Shown: positions 18,535-26,983, numbered from the stretch's first letter. The stretch is 64,000 bases of DNA from Enterococcus moraviensis ATCC BAA-383 (GCF_000407445.1 NZ_ASWB01000002.1:1-64000); one strand, 5' to 3'. Notes: a model not told the origin generated them from the letters alone. Translations and numbers: made by a program.

Positions 18535-20937
18535 ATGAAAGAAAAGCTTGTCTTAGTTGGAAATGGAATGGCTGGTGTGCGCACCATTGAAGAAATCTTA
18601 GACCGCGATCCTGATCGCTATCAAATCACGATCATCGGCGAAGAACAATGCCCAAATTATAACCGGATCATGTTAAGTAATGTCTTACAAAAGAAAATGA
18701 CTGTTTCAGAAATCATCACGAATCCACTTGAATGGTATGAAGAAAATCAAATTAGCTTGATCAATCATGACCCAGCCGTTCAAATGGATACAACCAACAA
18801 AACAATCACGACACAATCAGGCAAAGAAATTTCTTATGATAAATGTATTTTAGCTACAGGTTCTAGAGCATTTATTTTACCTGTTGAAGGTGCTCAACTA
18901 CCTGGTGTTCTTGGATTTAGAACAATCGATGACACAGAAAATATGCTTGAAGCGTCTCAAAAATACCAAAAAGCCGTCGTGATCGGTGGCGGTTTACTTG
19001 GCTTAGAAGCGGCCAAAGGATTACTAGATCAAGGAATGGACGTTACTGTCGTTCATTTAGAACGATGGCTGATGGAAACACAATTAGATGAAAAAGCAGG
19101 AAAAATGCTGCAAGCTGATTTAGAAAAACAGGGCTTAAAATTTCTAATGGAAAAAGCAACAAAAAAAATCCTTGGAGACACGCGTGTCACAGGGTTAGCT
19201 TTTAGTGATGGAACGACGATTGAAACGGATATAGTGGTAATGTCGATCGGGATTCGCTCAGAAACAACACTAGCAAGAACAACAACGATCGAAGTGAACC
19301 GTGGAATCGTTGTGGATGACTTTATGAAAACAAATGTCCCAGATGTTTTTGCAGTAGGGGAATGTGCGGAGCATGATGGCAATGTCTATGGTTTAGTCGC
19401 ACCTTTATTTGAACAAGGAAAAGTCTTAGCGGATGTGTTGACAGGCAAAGAGGCGAAAGCATATCAAGGTAGTACGACGTTTACTTCGTTAAAAGTATCT
19501 GGCTGTGATTTGTATTCTGCTGGTAATATCAGAGAAACCGAAGGAGTCAATAGTATTGAGGCTTTCGACGGTATCAATTATACGTACAAAAAGATTTTTG
19601 TAAGAGAAAATCAAGTGGTCGGTGTTGTTCTTTATGGCGATACAAGTGAGGGGAATCGCTATTATAATATTTTGAAGAAAAATGAAAGTATTGAAGAATA
19701 CACACCTGTTTCTTTACTTCATATGGTTGGTGAAGAAGCGAGTGCGGATGTCAGTGAGTGGCCGGATGATGAAGTGATCTGTGGCTGTAACGGCATCGAC
19801 AAAGGGACAATCATGACTGCCATCAATGAAAAAGAGCTTTCCTCTGTAGCAGATGTAACCAAGCACACGAAAGCAGGCGGATCTTGTGGGAAATGTAAAG
19901 CAGTGATCGGAGACGTTTTAGCTTATGCATTAGGTGGCGAAGTTGTATCTGCTCCAACTGGAATTTGTGGTTGTACAGATTTAACAAGAGATCAAATTGT
20001 CACACAAATCTACGCGAAAAAAATGACCTCATCCGGTGAAGTATACCGAGAATTGAATTTTACCAATTCAGAAGGATGTCCTAAGTGTCGACCTGCAATC
20101 AACTTCTATTTAAATGTTGCTTGGCCTAAGGAACACGAAGATGAGAAAGAGTCTCGTTATGTGAATGAACGACTATACGCGAACATTCAAAATGATGGTA
20201 CGTTCTCTGTGATTCCAAGAATGCGTGGTGGAAAAACCAACCCTCAACAACTACTGTTGATTGCCAAAGTTGCAGAAAAATACGATGTACCGATGGTCAA
20301 AGTAACCGGTAGCCAAAGAATCGGTTTATATGGTGTGAAAAAAGAAGACTTGCCAAAAATCTGGGAAGAATTAGATATGAAAGCTGCTGGTGCCTATGCG
20401 AAAGCAGTTCGCTCGGTCAAAACGTGTGTAGGTGCTAATTTCTGTCGATTTGGTACACAAGATTCAATGGGTCTTGGAATCAAATTGGAACAACGATACG
20501 AGTTTATCGATACACCACACAAATTTAAAATGGGTGTTTCTGCTTGCCCAAGAAGTTGTGTGGAAAGTGGCGTGAAAGATTTTGGCATTATCGGTGTGGA
20601 AAATGGCTTCCAAATTTATGTTGGCGGAAATGGCGGGACAGAAGTGAAAGAAGCAGTGTTACTAACGACGGTTGAAACGGAACAAGAAGTTATCGATATT
20701 TGTGGAGCAATGTTGCAATATTACCGTGAAACGGGTATTTACGCAGAACGGACTGCACCTTGGATTGAACGGCTGGGCTTTGATAACGTGAAAGACGTGT
20801 TACTAGATCCTGTAAAACGTCAAGAGTTGTTAGTGACATTAGATGAGGCGGTCACAGGACGTCGTGGAAACCCATGGGATGAAGTTGTAGAAGATAATAA
20901 AACACGCCAAGAATTATACACAGTGGGGAGAGCATGA
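18535..20937 (+). CDS. nirB: NADH-dependent nitrite reductase large subunit
   Basis: 800 aa from ATG 18535 (AGGAGAG 11 nt upstream; an earlier in-frame ATG at 18487 has no such site). Domains in order: FAD/NADH oxidoreductase (1-380, LVLVGNGMAGVRTIE at the start); BFD-like [2Fe-2S] site Cys416, 418, 451, 454; a second BFD-like site Cys478, 480, 515, 518; then a sulfite/nitrite reductase half with the siroheme-[4Fe-4S] ligands Cys631, 637, 671, 675 (C-X5-C and C-X3-C). It reduces nitrite to ammonia in the cytoplasm with NirD. Confidence 0.93.
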   Translation: MKEKLVLVGNGMAGVRTIEEILDRDPDRYQITIIGEEQCPNYNRIMLSNVLQKKMTVSEIITNPLEWYEENQISLINHDPAVQMDTTNKTITTQSGKEISYDKCILATGSRAFILPVEGAQLPGVLGFRTIDDTENMLEASQKYQKAVVIGGGLLGLEAAKGLLDQGMDVTVVHLERWLMETQLDEKAGKMLQADLEKQGLKFLMEKATKKILGDTRVTGLAFSDGTTIETDIVVMSIGIRSETTLARTTTIEVNRGIVVDDFMKTNVPDVFAVGECAEHDGNVYGLVAPLFEQGKVLADVLTGKEAKAYQGSTTFTSLKVSGCDLYSAGNIRETEGVNSIEAFDGINYTYKKIFVRENQVVGVVLYGDTSEGNRYYNILKKNESIEEYTPVSLLHMVGEEASADVSEWPDDEVICGCNGIDKGTIMTAINEKELSSVADVTKHTKAGGSCGKCKAVIGDVLAYALGGEVVSAPTGICGCTDLTRDQIVTQIYAKKMTSSGEVYRELNFTNSEGCPKCRPAINFYLNVAWPKEHEDEKESRYVNERLYANIQNDGTFSVIPRMRGGKTNPQQLLLIAKVAEKYDVPMVKVTGSQRIGLYGVKKEDLPKIWEELDMKAAGAYAKAVRSVKTCVGANFCRFGTQDSMGLGIKLEQRYEFIDTPHKFKMGVSACPRSCVESGVKDFGIIGVENGFQIYVGGNGGTEVKEAVLLTTVETEQEVIDICGAMLQYYRETGIYAERTAPWIERLGFDNVKDVLLDPVKRQELLVTLDEAVTGRRGNPWDEVVEDNKTRQELYTVGRA

Positions 20938-20938
20938 A

Positions 20939-21244
20939 ATGGAAAAAATTTTAGTTGGTCAATTAGCTGAGCTAGCTCCTAGAATGGGGAAAGAAATTAT
21001 TGTTGGAGAGCAAAAAATCGCTATTTTTCGTTTAAGTGATGATCGTGTCAAAGCAATTGAAAATATTTGTCCGCACAAACAAGGACCATTGGCTGAAGGA
21101 ACGGTTTCAGGGGAATATGTTTTTTGTCCACTACATGATTACAAAATCAATTTAAACGATGGACAAGTGCAAGAGCCTGATGAAGGCTGTGTTCGTGCCT
21201 ATGAAACGATTATTGAAGAAGACCTCGTCTATGTTTTGGTGTAG
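20939..21244 (+). CDS. nirD: nitrite reductase small subunit (Rieske)
   Basis: 101 aa, starting 2 bp after nirB. It has full Rieske [2Fe-2S] ligands: CPHKQGPL (C-X-H) and CPLHDYKI (C-X2-H). Many NirD proteins lose these ligands, so this one is of the cluster-bearing type. It partners NirB. A GGGAG site lies in the nirB 3' end. Confidence 0.9.
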   Translation: MEKILVGQLAELAPRMGKEIIVGEQKIAIFRLSDDRVKAIENICPHKQGPLAEGTVSGEYVFCPLHDYKINLNDGQVQEPDEGCVRAYETIIEEDLVYVLV

Positions 21245-21246
21245 TG

Positions 21247-22218
21247 ATGGGAAAAGTTTATTTTGTAGGAGCAGGTTCAGGTGATCCAGAACTATTGACA
21301 CTAAAAGGGAAGAGACTGTTAGAATCAGCAGATGTGATTATTTACGATCGGCTAGTTCATCCAGTTCTGTTGTACCTTGCCAAAGAAGCAGCTCGCTTTA
21401 TTTACAGTGGAAAATACCCAAAAAATCATGTGTTAAAGCAAAAAAATATTAACCAACTATTGATAGAAGAAGGTCGTCAAAATCAGCTTGTGGTCAGATT
21501 AAAAGGCGGAGATCCTGGTATTTTTGGTCGTGTAGGTGAAGAAATCGCCACGCTTCAAAGAGAAGGAATTAACTATGAAATCATTCCAGGTGTTACCGCG
21601 GCTTCTGCTGCTAGTAGCTACAGTGGTATTCCGCTCACGCATCGTGACCATAGTAGTAAAGTAACGCTAGCAACTGCTCATCGTCAAGCAGGGGAAACCA
21701 TCGATTTTAAAGGACTGACAGAGAATGGAACGATTTGTTTGTACATGGGGGTAGAACGAGTAGAAAGTACTCAACAGAAACTTTTGGAGCAAGATGTTTC
21801 ACCACATTTACCAGTAGCAATCATCGAATGGGCGAGCTTAGGTCGTCAACGTACAATTACCGCAACAGTTCAAACGATGATCGATGCAATTGAGGAACAA
21901 CACATTCAAAATCCTGCATTGATTATTGTAGGAGAGGTTGTTTCTTGTCGAAAGGATGAGGATTGGTTTGAACAATTGCCATTGTTTGGACATAAAATGT
22001 TATTGATGGATACTAAAACAATCGATTTTGAAACGATTCTTATCTACACACAACAAGGAGCAGACGTTTATGCGATTCAAGTTGGTGAAGAGCGTGATAA
22101 ACGGTTTGATGAGGTTCATAAACAGTATTTAAGGGATCATTATTTTGATGAGGTCGTGTATTTAGATCCTAAATTAACGACGGTGTATAAGAATCAAAGA
22201 GATATTTTAGATAAGTAA
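21247..22218 (+). CDS. cobA: uroporphyrinogen-III C-methyltransferase with C-terminal extension
   Basis: 323 aa from ATG 21247; GTG at 21244, overlapping the nirD stop, is an equal alternative. The SUMT domain is clear: VYFVGAGSGDPELLTLKG, VVRLKGGDPGIFGR and EIIPGVTAASAAS. It methylates uroporphyrinogen III to precorrin-2 for siroheme. SUMT domains end near residue 245. About 75 further residues, with LIYTQQGADVYAIQVGEE, are unexplained and may be a remnant of a fused HemD domain. A separate HemD gene lies at 24410. It probably belongs to the nirBD transcript. Confidence 0.88.
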   Translation: MGKVYFVGAGSGDPELLTLKGKRLLESADVIIYDRLVHPVLLYLAKEAARFIYSGKYPKNHVLKQKNINQLLIEEGRQNQLVVRLKGGDPGIFGRVGEEIATLQREGINYEIIPGVTAASAASSYSGIPLTHRDHSSKVTLATAHRQAGETIDFKGLTENGTICLYMGVERVESTQQKLLEQDVSPHLPVAIIEWASLGRQRTITATVQTMIDAIEEQHIQNPALIIVGEVVSCRKDEDWFEQLPLFGHKMLLMDTKTIDFETILIYTQQGADVYAIQVGEERDKRFDEVHKQYLRDHYFDEVVYLDPKLTTVYKNQRDILDK

Positions 22219-22232
22219 ATCAGTTAGTTTTG

Positions 22233-22338
22233 TGGGCTAGCTCTTCGAAAAAAAGATAAATTATGAATAAGGCAGAAAATGCCTCAGTCATATTTTCCTA
22301 TTTTTCTGTCAAGGTTAAACGAGCCCGCTTCGCTTTTG
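22233..22338. repeat. hairpin repeat element, copy 1
   Basis: Runs from GGGCTAGCTC (22234-22243) to GAGCCCGCTTCGCTTTT. The arms GGGCT/AGCCC pair, and a central hairpin GGCA/TGCC sits between GATAAA and TATTTTCCTATTTT. It is related to copies 2-4 in layout. It lies just after cobA. Confidence 0.6.
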
Positions 22339-22414
22339 CTTTGAAACACAGTGAATGAAAAGAACTGATGTTGAAAAGTACAAGGTGCAGCGAAGCGGAA
22401 CGTTGTTACCATGT

Positions 22415-22531
22415 GTTATCTAGCTGCACAAATCAATCCTTATGAAAATAGATAAATTGTCAGTGAAACAAAGAGCGTTTCAATGTCAATTTCCTAATTT
22501 TCTACAGGATTAGCCGATTTGTTCCGCTTTT
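22415..22531. repeat. hairpin repeat element, copy 2
   Basis: Begins GTTATCTAGCTGCA and ends GTTCCGCTTTT. Arms CAAATC (22429-22434) and ATCCT (22436-22440) pair with AGGAT (22506-22510) and GATTTG (22516-22521). The central hairpin is TGAAAC/GTTTCA. The arm sequences differ completely from copy 3, yet pairing is kept. Confidence 0.65.
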
Positions 22532-22534
22532 ATA

Positions 22535-22654
22535 GTTATCTAGCTACACGGGCTAGCTCCGACTGGAAAAAGATAAAAATAGTTTGTGGTAAAAAGCACC
22601 ACAATCGATTTTTCCTATTTTCTAGTCGGAGCTGAACGAGCCCGTTCCGCTTTT
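22535..22654. repeat. hairpin repeat element, copy 3 (abuts nirC RBS)
   Basis: Begins GTTATCTAGCTACA and ends GTTCCGCTTTT. Arms CGGGCT (22549-22554) and CTCCGACT (22557-22564) pair with AGTCGGAG (22624-22631) and AGCCCG (22639-22644). The central hairpin is TGTGGT/ACCACA. It ends 5 bp before the AGGAGG of nirC. Confidence 0.7.
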
Positions 22655-22671
22655 AAATTAGGAGGTAAAAT

Positions 22672-23457
22672 ATGAGTTCACTTCAACCACCAGAAATAGT
22701 TGATGTTACAATTGAAAAAGGGGTTCAAAAAGCGCGTGGTAGTTTTTTGACTTTAGCGGTATTAGGATTTTTAGCAGGTGTTTTTATTGCTGTTGCAGGG
22801 ATTGCGATGATTCGTGCAATGGGAACAATGCCAAAGGAATGGGGGTCACTAGTTAATGTGATCGGAGCAGCTGTTTTTCCGTTTGGACTGATTTGTTTAT
22901 TGTTAGCTGGAGGAGAGTTAGTTACAGGAAATATGATGGTTGTTTCAATGGCGTTGTTTGCTAGAAAAATCAGTGGCAAAGAATGGCTTAGAAACATTGT
23001 GATTGTGACGATTTTTAATTTGATTGGTTCCTTATTTGTGGCTTATTTCTTTGGCTATTTAAGTGGAGCGTTACAAGGTGATTTTGCTGAGCGTGCGATC
23101 CAAGTTTCACTGGGGAGAACTAAAGATACTTTTTTACAAGGGTTTCTTTCGGGGATTGCTTGTAACTTTTTAGTGAGTACCGCAGTGTATTTGAACTTTG
23201 CAGCAAAAGATTTTATTGGTAAAATCGTCGGGATTTTTCTGCCAATCATGGGTTTTGTGATTTGCGGCTTCCAACACGTTGTAGCCAATATGTTCTTGAT
23301 TCCGATGGGGATTTTATTAGGAGGCAATACGTGGTCAGCGTTTGGGCAAAATATGGTCAGTGTGTATTTAGGTAATATTATTGGTGGCGGCTTTTTTGTG
23401 GCAGGACTTTATTTCTTAGCATATAAAGTTGGTACAGGGCAGTTGTCAAAAAAATAA
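22672..23457 (+). CDS. nirC: formate/nitrite transporter
   Basis: 261 aa, six membrane segments, FNT family. Signatures AGGELVTGNM and GFQHVVANMF are present. It moves nitrite (or formate) across the membrane. Its place between nirBD-cobA and hemCD supports nitrite as substrate. AGGAGG (22660-22665) precedes the ATG by 6 nt, and hairpin repeat copy 3 lies immediately before that site, so the repeat would form the 5' leader of this mRNA. Confidence 0.88.
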   Translation: MSSLQPPEIVDVTIEKGVQKARGSFLTLAVLGFLAGVFIAVAGIAMIRAMGTMPKEWGSLVNVIGAAVFPFGLICLLLAGGELVTGNMMVVSMALFARKISGKEWLRNIVIVTIFNLIGSLFVAYFFGYLSGALQGDFAERAIQVSLGRTKDTFLQGFLSGIACNFLVSTAVYLNFAAKDFIGKIVGIFLPIMGFVICGFQHVVANMFLIPMGILLGGNTWSAFGQNMVSVYLGNIIGGGFFVAGLYFLAYKVGTGQLSKK

Positions 23458-23504
23458 AATCTAGTATGATGAAAAGATAAGAAAAGAAAAAGGAAGTAAG
23501 TTGA

Positions 23505-24413
23505 ATGAAAACCGTCCGTGTCGGCACCAGAAATAGTCCTTTAGCAATGAAGCAAACCATGATCGTATTAAATTTACTGAAAGAAGTTCATGGTGATTTT
23601 CCAGTTGAGATCGTCCCAATGACGACCAAAGGAGACCAAATGCTTTCAGTCAGTTTGTCTAAAATTGGCGGGAAGGGATTATTCATCAATGAAGTAGAAC
23701 AGGCTTTATTGAGAGGCTCAATCGATTTTGCGGTCCATAGTTTAAAAGACATGCCAGCAAAAGTCGCGGATGGATTGACGTTAGCTGCGATTCCAGAGAG
23801 AAGCGATCCGGCTGATTGTTTGATTTTTAGAGAAGTCAATTCTTTAGAGGCGTTGCCCAACGGTGCTAGAATTGGAACGAGTAGTTTGCGGCGAGAATTT
23901 CAAATGAAAAATTTACGGGAAGATATTCAAGTGGAATCGATTCGAGGGAACGTAGGAACGCGTTTGAAACGGATGGAAGAGCAAAATCTAGATGGCATTG
24001 TTTTAGCAGTAGCTGGTTTAAAACGGTTGAATTGGTTTGATGAACCCACACATCCTTATCTTATTTTAAGCTGTGAGCAGTGTATTCCAGCTGTAGGACA
24101 AGGAGCTTTAGCTGTAGAATGTCGTAGCCAAGATCAAGAGATGAACGATTTTTTAAGCCCAATCAATGATTCGTTAACAAGAAAATTAGTCATGGAAGAG
24201 CGTGATTTTTTGGCGATGTTAAATGGAAATTGCGATATTCCTATCGGAGCTTTCGCTAGTCAAGAGCAAAATGGTTACCGCTTTTCAGGGTTTTTAGGAG
24301 ATAAAGAGTTACAACAATCCTTCACTAAAAGTGTGACTGTCCAAGAAATAGAGGGTGTTGGAAAGCAAATAGCCAAAGCGTTGCTAACTGAAATGGATCA
24401 GGAATCAATATGA
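23505..24413 (+). CDS. hemC: hydroxymethylbilane synthase (porphobilinogen deaminase)
   Basis: 302 aa. It joins four porphobilinogen units into hydroxymethylbilane. KTVRVGTRNSPLAM opens the protein, the RRE-type substrate region lies in TSSLRREFQMK, and the dipyrromethane cofactor Cys243 lies in NGNCDIPIGA. It starts 47 bp after nirC and overlaps hemD by ATGA. It supplies the siroheme branch; no hemA, hemL or hemB lies in the window. Confidence 0.93.
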   Translation: MKTVRVGTRNSPLAMKQTMIVLNLLKEVHGDFPVEIVPMTTKGDQMLSVSLSKIGGKGLFINEVEQALLRGSIDFAVHSLKDMPAKVADGLTLAAIPERSDPADCLIFREVNSLEALPNGARIGTSSLRREFQMKNLREDIQVESIRGNVGTRLKRMEEQNLDGIVLAVAGLKRLNWFDEPTHPYLILSCEQCIPAVGQGALAVECRSQDQEMNDFLSPINDSLTRKLVMEERDFLAMLNGNCDIPIGAFASQEQNGYRFSGFLGDKELQQSFTKSVTVQEIEGVGKQIAKALLTEMDQESI

Positions 24414-25090
24414 ATAAAATTCTTTTAACACGTTTGATAGAAGATAACCAAGAAGATCGTTTGTATTTTCAGCAAAAAGGATTTGAGACGGTTGAAATTC
24501 CATTGATTGAATTGAAAAAAAGAGCGTTAGGTCAATCATTTGAGAGAATGGTGAAACAGAGCGAGTGGATTTTTTTAACAAGTCAACATGCAGCCAAATT
24601 TTTTTTTCAGCAAATCAATAGAAAAGAGGTTGAAATGAAAAAGTTCGCTGTAATTGGAAAGAAGACTGCTCAAGTTCTCTTAGCCAATCAGATAGAAACA
24701 ACATTTCAAGCCCCATGTGCAACAAAAAAGAACTTATTTGAGTCTTGGTCAGCTGATCATTTAGAAGCAACCACGATTTTTTATCCAAGGAGTAATTTAG
24801 CCAATCAGACTGGTGAAGCAGAACTAGTTGATAAAGGACATCGATTATTCACACCAATCCTTTACGACAATTGTTTCCCAAAAGAAAATCAACTGCTACT
24901 ACAAAAAAATTTAATGGCTGAAAAAATGACAGCAGTTTATCTAGCAAGTCCGTCTCTGTGGGAACGATTTTTATTGGTATTTAGAGAAGTTGATTTGAGG
25001 GAAATGCCGACTTTATACTGTTTAGGTGAAACAACAAGACAAGCTATTCTAAAAGATGGTTACAAAGCAAAATTAAGAAAAGAAGTATAG
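24410..25090 (+). CDS. hemD: uroporphyrinogen-III synthase
   Basis: 226 aa, weakly conserved family identified by the start KILLTRLIEDNQ, the IFLTSQHAAKFFF segment, and the C-terminal block AVYLASPSLWERFL. It closes hydroxymethylbilane to uroporphyrinogen III, the CobA substrate. It overlaps hemC by 4 bp and its stop lies inside the terminator hairpin at 25080. Confidence 0.85.
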   Translation: MNKILLTRLIEDNQEDRLYFQQKGFETVEIPLIELKKRALGQSFERMVKQSEWIFLTSQHAAKFFFQQINRKEVEMKKFAVIGKKTAQVLLANQIETTFQAPCATKKNLFESWSADHLEATTIFYPRSNLANQTGEAELVDKGHRLFTPILYDNCFPKENQLLLQKNLMAEKMTAVYLASPSLWERFLLVFREVDLREMPTLYCLGETTRQAILKDGYKAKLRKEV

Positions 25091-25135
25091 TTGAAAGAAG
25101 GAATACTCTTCAGTTCAACGATACTTCTTTTTTTA
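25080..25135 (+). terminator. terminator overlapping the hemD stop
   Basis: Arms AAGAAGTAT-A-GTTGAA (25080-25095) and TTCAAC-G-ATACTTCTT (25114-25129) followed by a T-run. It ends the nirC-hemCD transcript. Confidence 0.85.
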
Positions 25136-25238
25136 GAAAACTAGTTGACGAAAGTAATAAAACAGGTAGAATAGATAGTTCGAGGAAGATACATACTTTA
25201 GTATTATCAGTGTTGACCAAACTCGTTCAACGTTGAAT

Positions 25239-25358
25239 GTTATCTAGCTACACGGGCTAGCTCTTCGGGAAACAGATAAAAATAGATTGTGGCAAAAAGC
25301 GCCACCCTCAATTTTTCCTATTTTCCTGTCAAGGCTGACCAAGCTCTTTCAGCTTTTT
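25239..25358. repeat. hairpin repeat element, copy 4 (abuts RBS of RibD-like gene)
   Basis: Begins GTTATCTAGCTACACGGG like copy 3, with central hairpin GTGGC/GCCAC, and ends TTTCAGCTTTTT. The outer arms pair poorly in this copy, so it may be degraded. It ends a few bases before AATTAGGAGG of the gene at 25377. Confidence 0.6.
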
Positions 25359-25376
25359 AAAATTAGGAGGTTTTTT

Positions 25377-25910
25377 ATGAGTAGAGAAGTTATTTTGTAC
25401 ATTGCAGCAAGTGTCGATGGGTATATCGCTGAACCTGATGGCAGTATTGATTTTTTAGGTGGCGGGATTGAATTAGTGGAAGAGGATACTAGTTATCAAG
25501 AATTGATGGAAAAGATCGATACGGTAGTAATGGGCCGAACGACTTATGATCAAGTAGTAAATGAATTGGCGGTCGATCAATATCCATATGAAGAGCAATC
25601 ATCCTATATTATCACAAGTCGTCCAGATCAAAATACTGAAAAGCTATTCTTTACAAGTCAAGGACCTGTTGAGCTGATTCAAGAATTGAAGGAGCAAGAA
25701 GGCGAAGCGATTTGGGTCGTTGGCGGAGCAAGTATTATTGCACCTTTAGTGGAAGCCAATTTGATTGATACTTATATTCTTACGACAATTCCGACGATTT
25801 TAGGGAAAGGGATTCGTTTATTTAATGAATTCAATGGACCGGTCAATTTGAAAGTAAATCAGGTTTATGTGAAGAATGATATGGTGTATACAACATATAA
25901 AACTAGATAA
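25377..25910 (+). CDS. RibD C-terminal/DHFR-like reductase
   Basis: 177 aa from ATG 25377, chosen because AGGAGG (25365-25370) lies 6 nt upstream; the frame is open further back through the repeat element. The fold signature is clear: EVILYIAASVDGYIAEPDGS, MGRTTYD and WVVGGASIIAPL. Family members are NADPH-dependent reductases of the RibD-C/YyaP type, often of unknown substrate. It is transcribed alone. The upstream hairpin repeat would be its leader. Confidence 0.82.
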   Translation: MSREVILYIAASVDGYIAEPDGSIDFLGGGIELVEEDTSYQELMEKIDTVVMGRTTYDQVVNELAVDQYPYEEQSSYIITSRPDQNTEKLFFTSQGPVELIQELKEQEGEAIWVVGGASIIAPLVEANLIDTYILTTIPTILGKGIRLFNEFNGPVNLKVNQVYVKNDMVYTTYKTR

Positions 25911-25958
25911 AGTGAGATAAGTGTGTGTGGCTATTTAGATAGTTGCACACTTATTTTA
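25911..25958 (+). terminator. terminator after the RibD-like gene
   Basis: ATAAGTGTG and CACACTTAT arms with an inner GCTAT/ATAGT stem, followed by TTTATTT. Confidence 0.65.
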
Positions 25959-25979
25959 TTTCATCTTAAAATCTTCCCT

Positions 25980-26034
25980 TTGACAAAGATCAAAAAAAGA
26001 GCTATTATAAATACAAGGTTCGACTACGCGTGTA
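25980..26034 (+). promoter_or_regulatory. copYZ promoter and cop box
   Basis: TTGACA (25980-25985), a 17-bp spacer and TATTAT (26003-26008). TACGCGTGTA (26025-26034) matches the CopY operator TACA-N2-TGTA with one mismatch and lies just downstream of the -10, ideal for repression. Confidence 0.7.
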
Positions 26035-26080
26035 GTTGTTCGGGTGATACAACGAGAAAACAATAAAAAGGAGACTTTTT

Positions 26081-26527
26081 ATGTCAGAGAAGAAAAAAGC
26101 TTTGAACATCACTGACGCAGAGTGGGAAGTCATGCGCGTTGCATGGGCCACAGAGGAGACGACGAGTAAAGAAGTGACCGATATCCTAAATGAAAAGACT
26201 GAATGGAAAAGTACCACGGTCAAAACATTATTAAGTCGCTTAGTTGATAAAGGGATGCTTGGAACGAAACGTAATGGCAATAAATTTACTTATTTTCCTT
26301 TAGTCGAAGAGCGTAAAAGCATCGAAGTACTTTCACAAGAAATGTTGACGAAAGTTTGCAGTAAAAAAGTAGGGAAGGTTCTTGAATCAATCATTGCTGA
26401 AAGTTTATTAAGCTTTGACGACATTGATGAACTGGAAGCACTACTGAAAGAAAAACGCAAGTCAGCAGTCGATGTCGTACCTTGTAACTGTATACCTGGC
26501 CAATGTCAGTGTCACCTTGTTCATTAA
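26081..26527 (+). CDS. copY: CopY copper-responsive repressor
   Basis: 148 aa of the BlaI/CopY family: winged helix N-terminal domain (LNITDAEWEVMRVAW, TTVKTLLSRLVDKG) and a C-terminal metal site CNCIPGQCQC, the CXCX4CXC motif (Cys135, 137, 142, 144). It holds zinc when bound to DNA and releases on Cu(I). It is expected to repress its own promoter through the cop box at 26025. AAAAGGAG precedes the ATG. Confidence 0.93.
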   Translation: MSEKKKALNITDAEWEVMRVAWATEETTSKEVTDILNEKTEWKSTTVKTLLSRLVDKGMLGTKRNGNKFTYFPLVEERKSIEVLSQEMLTKVCSKKVGKVLESIIAESLLSFDDIDELEALLKEKRKSAVDVVPCNCIPGQCQCHLVH

Positions 26528-26565
26528 ACCATTAACATACAAACAACAATAAGGAGTGTTTTACA

Positions 26566-26766
26566 ATGGAAAAAACAGTAACGATCAACGGAATGAAATG
26601 TGATGGATGTGTAAACATCGTCAAAGAAAATTTTGAAAAAATTGCAGGTGTTCAATCTGCAACAGTTGACTTAGAAAAAAAATCGGCATCTGTCACAAGT
26701 GATAGAGAAATCTCAAATAATGAGTTACAAAATGCATTATCAGAAACTAAATTTACTGTGGCTTAA
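26566..26766 (+). CDS. copZ: CopZ copper chaperone
   Basis: 66 aa single heavy-metal-associated domain with GMKCDGC (Cys12, Cys15). It carries Cu(I) to CopY and to copper ATPases. It lies 38 bp after copY, and a strong terminator follows, so the operon here is copYZ only; no copA or copB is in the window. AAGGAG lies 8 nt before the ATG. Confidence 0.93.
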   Translation: MEKTVTINGMKCDGCVNIVKENFEKIAGVQSATVDLEKKSASVTSDREISNNELQNALSETKFTVA

Positions 26767-26803
26767 AAAGTTAGCTACGGCAAAAGAATATTGATCCTAA
26801 CAT

Positions 26804-26847
26804 AAAGAGTGATACAAAACTAAATCAGTTTTGTATCACTCTTTTTT
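26804..26847. terminator. terminator after copZ
   Basis: Near-perfect arms AAAGAGTGATACAAAACT and AGTTTTGTATCACTCTTT followed by T. Confidence 0.92.
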
Positions 26848-26983
26848 GTATACTAAAATTGCAACTAGTTATTTCCAAGGGGAATGTTCACGCTTACATT
26901 ATTGCCGATAAATGTTGCAACAATCTCCACTAATCAATTGTGTCACACCACTATATAATGAAATCAAGCAAGGAGAGAAGCAG

